Positions 32,581 through 37,131 of a DNA stretch of 37,131 nucleotides are shown one piece after another. How positions within the stretch are numbered: the stretch's first letter is position 1; every line of letters begins with the position of its first letter. The stretch is from Solirubrobacterales bacterium. Its GTDB lineage: Bacteria; Actinomycetota; Thermoleophilia; Solirubrobacterales; 70-9. A program made the translations under genes and the position numbers. The notes under the pieces were generated by a model. That model was given only the letters and a program-made list of their open reading frames with translations. It searched no databases and was not told the DNA's origin. The stretch is taken from the NCBI GenBank assembly GCA_021155855.1, contig JAJNAZ010000025.1, forward strand, positions 1 to 37,131, in the 5' to 3' direction.

Positions 32581-33353
32581 TCGGCATTGACCCTAATGGC
32601 GACGGTCCCCGGTCCGCCCTCTATGAGGGCTGGGTCGTTCACCGCCGTCTGGCGCCCGTGGCTCACTCGTTTCGCTATCCGATCCTGATCCCCCTGCTGG
32701 ACCTCGGCGAGCTGCCCGAGCTCCTCGACCGCCATCCCCTCTGGTCGGCGCGCCGGCCGGCGCCGGCGTGGGTGCGGCGGAACGACCTGCTCGGCGGCGG
32801 CGAGCGACCACCCGCGCAGGTTGCCCGGACCCTGGTCGCGGATCAGCTGGGCCGCAAGCCCGACGGACCGGTGCTCGTACTCGCCCACCCGCGCTACCTC
32901 GGAGTCGGCTTCAACCCGATCCGCGTGTACTTCGTCTGCGATGCGGACGGGCAGGCCGAGGCGGCGGTCGCCGAGGTCACGAACACCCCGGCGGGCGAGC
33001 GCCACGCCTACGCCTTCGCGCGCGCCGAGGGCGAGCCGGAGATCCGCGGCCATGCGACGAAGCGGATGCACGTCTCACCGTTCATGTCGCTCGAGCAGGT
33101 GTACGAGTGCCGGATCGGCCAGCCGGGGGAACGGCTCGAGATCGCGATTCGCAATCTCGAAGCCGAACGGGTCGTCTTCGAGGCGAGGCTGTCGCTGCGC
33201 CGGCTCGGCCTCTCGCGGAGCCTGACGACCCGGGCGCTCCTCTCCTATCCCGCGCAGACTGCGGCGACTCTCGCCCGGATCTACTGGCAGGCGGCAAAAC
33301 TGCGAGCGATGGGGCTTCGCCCCCGCGCTTCGGGACGCGCGCATTGGCGATGA
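32577..33353 (+). CDS. DUF1365 family protein
   Basis: 258 residues. DUF1365 hallmarks are ALYEGWVVHRRLAPVAHSFRYPI at the N-terminus, HPRYLGVGFNPIRVYFVCD, AEVTNTPAGERHAY and KRMHVSPFM in the middle, and a C-terminal LTTRALLSYPAQTAATLARIYWQAAKL helix. The biochemical role is unproven. The family nearly always neighbours the FAD protein above, and often a cyclopropane-fatty-acid-synthase-like methyltransferase, which is missing here. Start ATG 32577 and stop 33353 both lie in 4-base ATGA overlaps. Confidence 0.9.
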   Translation: MIGIDPNGDGPRSALYEGWVVHRRLAPVAHSFRYPILIPLLDLGELPELLDRHPLWSARRPAPAWVRRNDLLGGGERPPAQVARTLVADQLGRKPDGPVLVLAHPRYLGVGFNPIRVYFVCDADGQAEAAVAEVTNTPAGERHAYAFARAEGEPEIRGHATKRMHVSPFMSLEQVYECRIGQPGERLEIAIRNLEAERVVFEARLSLRRLGLSRSLTTRALLSYPAQTAATLARIYWQAAKLRAMGLRPRASGRAHWR

Positions 33354-33805
33354 GCCCGCGGCTCGCCCGCTCGACGACCGCGGGCACGCTCGCGGCCGCG
33401 GTCTGGGCAGCCCAGCAGCCGCTCGACAAGCGGATCTTCCGCTGCGCCTACGACGACGTCGAGCTCCTCGGCAAGCTCGTCACGCGCGATCGCTGGTGGC
33501 CGCTGGCCAGGATGCTGATACACCTTGGCAACGGGGCCCTGTTCGGGGCCGCGTACACGATCGTCGAGCCGCGGCTGCCCGGCCCAGGCTGGGCCCGTGG
33601 CCTGCTCGCGGCGCAGATAGAGAACTTCGGCCTCTGGCCACTCGGGCGGCTCAGCGATCGCCATCACCCCGCTCGCGGCGAGCTGCCTCGATTGGGTGGC
33701 AACGATCGAGCCCTGGCGCAGGCGACCTGGCGGCACACCATCTTCGGGCTCATCCTCGGAGTCGCCGAGCGTCGCCTCAACCGCTCGAGCCCCGCGTCGG
33801 CTTAA
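33350..33805 (+). CDS. Small membrane-associated protein at the end of the photolyase cluster
   Basis: 151 residues from ATG 33350, which overlaps the DUF1365 stop. Weakly hydrophobic segments (TAAGTLAAAVWAAQQPLDKR; ARMLIHLGNGALFGAAYTIV; TWRHTIFGLILGVAERRL) and a His/Arg-rich loop (LSDRHHPARGELPRL) suggest two or three membrane passes. I do not recognise the family. Its tight overlap with the preceding genes marks it as the last member of the operon. Confidence 0.65.
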   Translation: MSPRLARSTTAGTLAAAVWAAQQPLDKRIFRCAYDDVELLGKLVTRDRWWPLARMLIHLGNGALFGAAYTIVEPRLPGPGWARGLLAAQIENFGLWPLGRLSDRHHPARGELPRLGGNDRALAQATWRHTIFGLILGVAERRLNRSSPASA

Positions 33806-33807
33806 CG

Positions 33808-33839
33808 GTGAGCAACCGGCGCGGCGGTCGCGCGCTCAC
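33808..33839. terminator. Candidate hairpin between convergent genes
   Basis: GTGAGC (33808-33813) and GCTCAC (33834-33839) form a stem that can extend inward through GCGCG/CGCGC pairs. It spans the 30-base gap between the end of the photolyase cluster and the convergent secreted-protein gene. There is no T-run. Confidence 0.35.
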
Positions 33840-34476
33840 TCGGGCGGGTCTTCGAAACTCCAGGCCGGAGACACGGCGGCCCGGCAGACCGTGAGTCCAT
33901 CGGGGCCGTCGACGATCACCCGATCCGCGCGCGCCTCACAGGTGCCGCCCGCCTGGGCGATCGCCCAGGCGCCGGCCGCGTCGGTGAGATCGAAGCCGAC
34001 GAACACGGGATCGGCGCTGATCTCGTACAGGGAGATCACCCGGTCGGGCTCGCATGCCTCCAGACTGGAGAAGAGCACCCCCCGGAAGGCGCCGTTGCTG
34101 GGGCCGCCGGACAAGGTCACCTCGTCGACTGCGACGTCGACTGCAGCCGCTTCGCACACTCGGCTGCCGAAGCGCAACTCCGTGACCGTGATCCGAAGTC
34201 CGGAGGCCCCGGCGGGCATCGCTTCCAGGCTGAGCGCGAGGGCTCCAGCGCGATCGCTCGTCGTCGTCTCGATGACAGCCCCGGCGCCGTCGGCGAAGGT
34301 CACCGTCCGCTCGCGAAGGCATCCCTTGAAGTCGCTGCTCAGCTGCACTCCGATCGAGTCTGCCGCCGCCTCGAAGACGGTGATCTCCGTGGGCAGGCGC
34401 TTCTCCTTGGCCTCCGCGACCCGACGACCGCCAACGCACAGGACGCGACCAACGCTCCTCGCACTGCCGCCTTCAC
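33836..34476 (-). pseudogene. Secreted Cys-containing protein, signal peptide out of frame by one base
   Basis: The last 170 codons read MQLSSDFKGCLRERTVTF onward with five Cys (e.g. SRVCEAAA, LEACEPDR, GGTCEARA, LTVCRAA), likely forming disulfides outside the cell. Upstream the same frame continues without a start (AEAKEKRLPTEITVFEAAAD). A good ribosome-binding site (GAGGAGG), GTG 34474-34476 and a signal peptide (VKAAVRGALVASCALAVVG) are found in another frame. Adding one base to the C-run at 34420-34422 would join them into a single roughly 213-residue exported protein. It is either a recent frameshift or an assembly error. The family is not recognised. Confidence 0.6.
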
Positions 34477-34530
34477 CGGCACCTCCTCGACCGCGAGGTG
34501 GGCGCTACCGGCGCAATTTGGCCGCAGTAC

Positions 34531-34770
34531 TCACGAGTCAGCCGCCTTGCTACCGGTTGCGCTACCAGATCCGGCGTCGTTCCACTCGAAGGCCCGTAGT
34601 AGCCGGTTCTTAGCCGCGTCCACCGAGGGATGCCCGTAGCGGGCCATGACGAGCGCACCGCCGTCCGTGTGTCCAAGAGAGGCCGAGCTCGAGAAGCTGC
34701 GTCGCGCAGAAATGCCGTAGGTCGTGCCAGCGCGTTTCGACCCCGGCGCGCGCCTTCTGCGCTCGGCAGG
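34531..34770 (-). pseudogene. Second tyrosine recombinase remnant (C-terminal catalytic part)
   Basis: The minus strand encodes AGVETRWHDLRHFCATQLLELGLS (HxLR motif; about 34750-34680). After a shift of frame and loss of about seven residues it continues as LGHTDGGALVMARYGHPS (GH and nucleophile Tyr), then a natural end at TGA 34531-34533. The missing segment normally links the two blocks. The sequence differs from the integrase remnant near base 521-860, so these are two independent insertions. Coding similarity stops just before the hairpin repeat at 34791, with no N-terminal domain. Confidence 0.78.
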
Positions 34771-34790
34771 ACCGGCGCCCTCGTGGCCAC

Positions 34791-34853
34791 GCCGCTCCCG
34801 CTTCAAAGAGAATGCGGGAGCCGCGGGCTCGCTGTTCTTCCTCGCGCAAGCAG
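34791..34853 (-). repeat. Hairpin repeat, copy 2
   Basis: Read on the minus strand it matches copy 1 (238-303): a CTGCTTGCGCGAG block, CAGCGAGCC, then GCTCCCGC, an ATTCTCTTTGAA loop and GCGGGAGC. The hairpin portion is nearly identical to copy 1. It lies next to the second integrase remnant. Confidence 0.7.
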
Positions 34854-35239
34854 AAGTTCCGCTTTGCATGGCAAGCGAATACTTTCGGCCGTGCGCAAGA
34901 CGATGGATGTCGACGACATAGATGCATCGACACTCCTACTCGGGACCGGGGTTTGGCCGGCACGGAGGATGAAGCTGCAGCTGAACCGCAAACGTCAGGA
35001 TCGCGACTGGGAGCGACCTTGCGACGGCGGCCCGGGACGGAACCGAGCACGGAACTGCGAAGCGACGCCGGACGTCCCGTAAGCGCCAGAGACGCGCTGT
35101 CCAAGAACGCGAAAGGCGCAGGGTGAACGCTGCGGCCGGCTAGTCGTTGCGCCGCACCGCCTCCGCTTGGCCGCCGAATTGGTCGATAAGCTGCGGCGGC
35201 TCGGACCGCAGCGATGGGGGACCGTTGGAGCCGACCAAC
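34854..35239. other. Intergenic stretch without a recognised gene
   Basis: About 390 bases between the repeat and the lipoprotein gene. Open frames here have poor codon bias and no family-like sequence. I see no clear promoter for the downstream gene. Confidence 0.5.
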
Positions 35240-36409
35240 ATGCACCAGGCCACATTGAGGCTCGCAGCCGTCTGGGCCGCGGCCGTTCTCACACTCGGGA
35301 TCGCCGCCTGTGGCGACTCGGACGACGACAGCTCGGGAGATGACGCGGGGAAGTTGCGGATCGGGCTGGAGGCGCCCCTCTCGGGTGACCTGCAGACCCT
35401 GGGCGAGGGGATGCTGAACGGCGCGAAACTCGCAGCCGGCCAGCTCAACGCCGATGGTGGCCTGCTCGGCAGGGACATCGAGATCGTCCCAATCGACGAC
35501 GGCGGCGACGCCGAGATCGGCGTCCCGGCAGTACAGGACGCAATCGACGAGGGTCTCGACGGCGTGATCGGCCCCTACAACTCCGGCGTCGGGGTCCAAA
35601 CGCTTCCGCTCTATCAAGACGCGGGCCTGGTCCCGATCAGGCTCACCTCGGACAACGACACCGAGGGCTTCGGGTTCACGTTGCAGCCGATGGGCTCGCA
35701 GATCGCTCCGGTGACCGCCGAGGCGCTGACGGACTTCATCGGCGCCTCGAAGGTGGCGATCGTGTATGACAACACCGAGGAGTACACGAAGGGCATTGCG
35801 GGCGAAGTCCGCAGCCAGCTCGAGGGCCGTGACGTCGAGGTGACGGTGTTTCAGCAGCTTGAGCCCGGTCAGGAGGACTACTCCGGCGTCGTCAACAAGC
35901 TCGCCGCCGGCAAGCCCGACGCGATCTACGCCGCGGTCTACTTCCCGGAGGGCGCCCGAATCGCCAAGGCGATCTCCCCGGGCTCGAGTCCCACCTGCCT
36001 GCTCGACTACGGCGCCTACGACACCGGCTACGTGGAGGATGCCGGCGACGCGGCGCCCAACTGCGACGTGGTCGGCGTGCCCGCGCCCAGCGATTTCGCG
36101 GGCTCGGAAACCTTCGTCTCCGAGTACGAGGACCAGTTCGACGAGGCGCCGGGCACATGGAGCCCCTACACCTACGACTCGCTGAACGTGCTCGCCCAGG
36201 CAGTCGAGCAGGCCGGCGGCTTCGACGCCAAGGCGCTGACCGCCGCGCTCAACGATGTCAAGGCCTTCGAGGGCTGGACCGGCTCGACTACGCTCGTGCC
36301 CGGCACCGGCAATCGCGAACCGGCTACGGTCACGGTCGACGAAGTCAACGACGAGGGGGCGTTCAGCGTCGATCGGGCCTGGGCGAAGGCGGTCGGCGCT
36401 CCGTACTAG
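35240..36409 (+). CDS. ABC-transporter substrate-binding lipoprotein, branched-chain amino acid type
   Basis: 389 residues. The signal peptide ends in a lipobox (LGIAACG, Cys about 24), so the mature protein is lipid-anchored outside the membrane. A Ser/Asp linker (DSDDDSSGDDAG) precedes the type I periplasmic-binding fold: LRIGLEAPLSGDLQTLGEGMLNGAKLA, VIGPYNSGV, KVAIVYDNTEEYTKGIA, DAIYAAVYFPEGARI and a terminal SPYTYDSLNVLAQAV. This is the LivJ/LivK-like family, which binds branched-chain amino acids, amides or other small ligands. No liv permease or ATPase genes are in the window. Start ATG 35240 has GGAG 9 bases upstream. Confidence 0.9.
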   Translation: MHQATLRLAAVWAAAVLTLGIAACGDSDDDSSGDDAGKLRIGLEAPLSGDLQTLGEGMLNGAKLAAGQLNADGGLLGRDIEIVPIDDGGDAEIGVPAVQDAIDEGLDGVIGPYNSGVGVQTLPLYQDAGLVPIRLTSDNDTEGFGFTLQPMGSQIAPVTAEALTDFIGASKVAIVYDNTEEYTKGIAGEVRSQLEGRDVEVTVFQQLEPGQEDYSGVVNKLAAGKPDAIYAAVYFPEGARIAKAISPGSSPTCLLDYGAYDTGYVEDAGDAAPNCDVVGVPAPSDFAGSETFVSEYEDQFDEAPGTWSPYTYDSLNVLAQAVEQAGGFDAKALTAALNDVKAFEGWTGSTTLVPGTGNREPATVTVDEVNDEGAFSVDRAWAKAVGAPY

Positions 36410-36416
36410 GACAAGC

Positions 36417-36437
36417 AAAAAGCCCTCCGTAGAGGGC
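36417..36437 (-). terminator. Hairpin terminator
   Basis: On the minus strand GCCCTC-TACG-GAGGGC is followed by five T residues, a textbook intrinsic terminator. Its hairpin also lies 12 bases after the lipoprotein stop codon on the plus strand, where an A-run precedes it but no T-run follows. Confidence 0.65.
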
Positions 36438-36705
36438 AATCGGTGAATAGGGGGCCCGATTCGTTTCTCGCTACCACCTGCGGATCAGGGAACAGAATCC
36501 GCCTCGCACCGTCCACGAGAGAGCCGCTTTCATGGCAAGCAGTACCAATCGTGAGCGCTCCCGCTTCTCGCGTGAGAGCGAGCACGCCGGTGCCCTCGTC
36601 CAGAGGTCTGGCTCGCTCCCGCAAGGGACGAGCACCGGGAGCCAGCAGCACGGCTGTCGCTGCTCGCGCGAAGGAGAAGTCGTGTGAGCACGCCCCTCGA
36701 TGCCG
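36438..36705. other. Intergenic region with a degenerate repeat
   Basis: No convincing gene. It contains the possible third repeat copy at 36610-36679. The minus-strand terminator at 36417 would end transcripts from the membrane protein gene to the right, if they run through this region. Confidence 0.45.
36610..36679 (-). repeat. Hairpin repeat, possible divergent copy 3
   Basis: On the minus strand it reads CTTCGCGCGAGCAGCGACAGC, then GGCTCCCG, a GC-rich loop and GCGGGAGCGAGCC. Block order matches copies 1 and 2, but the loop and spacing differ, so kinship is only probable. Confidence 0.4.
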
Positions 36706-37131
36706 CTAGCGGGGACCCGCTCCCACTGCAGCCGGCGCCGGGGAGACCGTCGTTTGGCTGCGGAGCAAGATGGCCACAGAAAGGGGTGCTCCAGCGCGAC
36801 CGCGGAGGGCGACCCCGGCGGCGATCAGTGCCGTGACCAGTGCGAGGTTCCCGATGCTTACGAAGACTCCGAAATCGCGAAAGAGGATGTTCTCTGCGAA
36901 GTCCTGGGTTAGGTCCTCACGTGTCGCCTGATCGATTCCCGATTGCCCGTTCAGGTCGTCGACGAGAGTGCCGACCCCGATTCCCTGCAACGTCTCGAAG
37001 GCGCCGTAGAAGATGATGAATGGCATGAGCGCAATCCGGCTGACCCGCGCCGCAGTCCCCTCAACATCGCGCATGAGCACATAGACCGCAGCGGCAAACA
37101 GCGGGATGAAGATCAGCATCCCGATGTGGAC
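36706..37131 (-). CDS. Polytopic membrane protein, 5' end beyond the window
   Basis: The last roughly 141 codons of a gene that enters from the right edge. Hydrophobic segments are MLIFIPLFAAAVYVLM, SRIALMPFIIFYGAFETLQG and FGVFVSIGNLALVTALIAAGVAL, separated by a polar loop (DDLNGQSGIDQATREDLTQD). The final 19 residues (SQTTVSPAPAAVGAGPR region) are unlike a membrane protein end and may result from truncation near the repeat at 36610. I do not recognise the family. Confidence 0.6.
   Translation of the reverse strand, partial: VHIGMLIFIPLFAAAVYVLMRDVEGTAARVSRIALMPFIIFYGAFETLQGIGVGTLVDDLNGQSGIDQATREDLTQDFAENILFRDFGVFVSIGNLALVTALIAAGVALRGRAGAPLSVAILLRSQTTVSPAPAAVGAGPR

Noticed and set aside
35147-35239. 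Upstream extension of the substrate-binding lipoprotein
   Set aside because: The lipoprotein signal peptide starts at ATG 35240 with GGAG at the right distance; the extension would bury the signal peptide.
34610-36439. Minus-strand open frame of 609 codons running from the lipoprotein gene into the integrase remnant
   Set aside because: Most of it is antisense to the well-supported lipoprotein gene. Only its last part is real, and that is described as the integrase remnant.
36438-36705. Possible tRNA or attachment site near the right-hand repeats
   Set aside because: No T-loop-like GGTTCGA or GGTTCAA sequence with paired arms is found. I see no tRNA or rRNA gene in the window.

Overview
The window comes from a very GC-rich bacterial chromosome. 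The third codon positions of the real genes are strongly G/C biased, GTG starts are frequent, and neighbouring genes often overlap by 4 bases. Gene order (thrS, infC-rpmI-rplT, a SpoU methyltransferase, pheS-pheT, argC-argJ-argB-argD), a cyclic-di-AMP riboswitch in front of an Rpf-like muralytic enzyme, and Actinobacteria-style stress promoters point to the Actinomycetota. The class Thermoleophilia (Solirubrobacterales/Gaiellales-like) is my best guess. This is an inference, since no 16S rRNA or tRNA gene is present in the window.

Layout. Bases 1-1177 are an accessory scar: the 5' end of a dihydrofolate-reductase-fold gene, a hairpin repeat, a transposase-less element with inverted ends, a frameshifted tyrosine-recombinase gene and a helix-turn-helix remnant. 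Bases 1178-9193 hold regulators and nucleic-acid enzymes: an Rrf2 regulator, a LuxR-type response regulator with an altered receiver, gltX, nfo, a cysteine-rich protein, dnaE and sixA. At 9342-10548 a ydaO-type (c-di-AMP) riboswitch leads directly into a secreted coiled-coil/transglycosylase protein.

From 24501 down to 10553 almost everything lies on the minus strand: thrS, infC, rpmI, rplT, [terminator-like hairpin], spoU, pheS, pheT, argC, argJ, argB, argD, a Thr-rich membrane protein, argG and a 50-residue membrane protein. From spoU through argD, consecutive genes overlap by 1-8 bases. Phenylalanyl-tRNA charging and arginine biosynthesis are therefore probably transcribed and translated as one unit. 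argF, argH and argR are not in the window.

Bases 24555-27755 carry a decayed CHRD-domain gene, a large polytopic membrane protein, a 19-residue hydrophobic peptide behind a sigma-B-like promoter, a GNAT acetyltransferase and a small membrane protein. Bases 27799-33805 form a plus-strand cluster (atypical SDR, DNA photolyase, classical SDR, FAD-dependent amine-oxidase-like protein, DUF1365 protein, small membrane protein). It resembles the photo-oxidative/singlet-oxygen response modules known from proteobacteria, but here it sits behind a possible general-stress promoter and lacks the usual cyclopropane-fatty-acid-synthase-like methyltransferase.

The right end (33836-37131) has a frameshifted secreted protein, a second integrase remnant, a second and possibly a third copy of the hairpin repeat, an orphan branched-chain-amino-acid-type substrate-binding lipoprotein, and a membrane protein cut off by the window end. 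Three of the broken genes depend on single-base shifts, two of them in short C/G runs, so some may be assembly errors rather than true pseudogenes.
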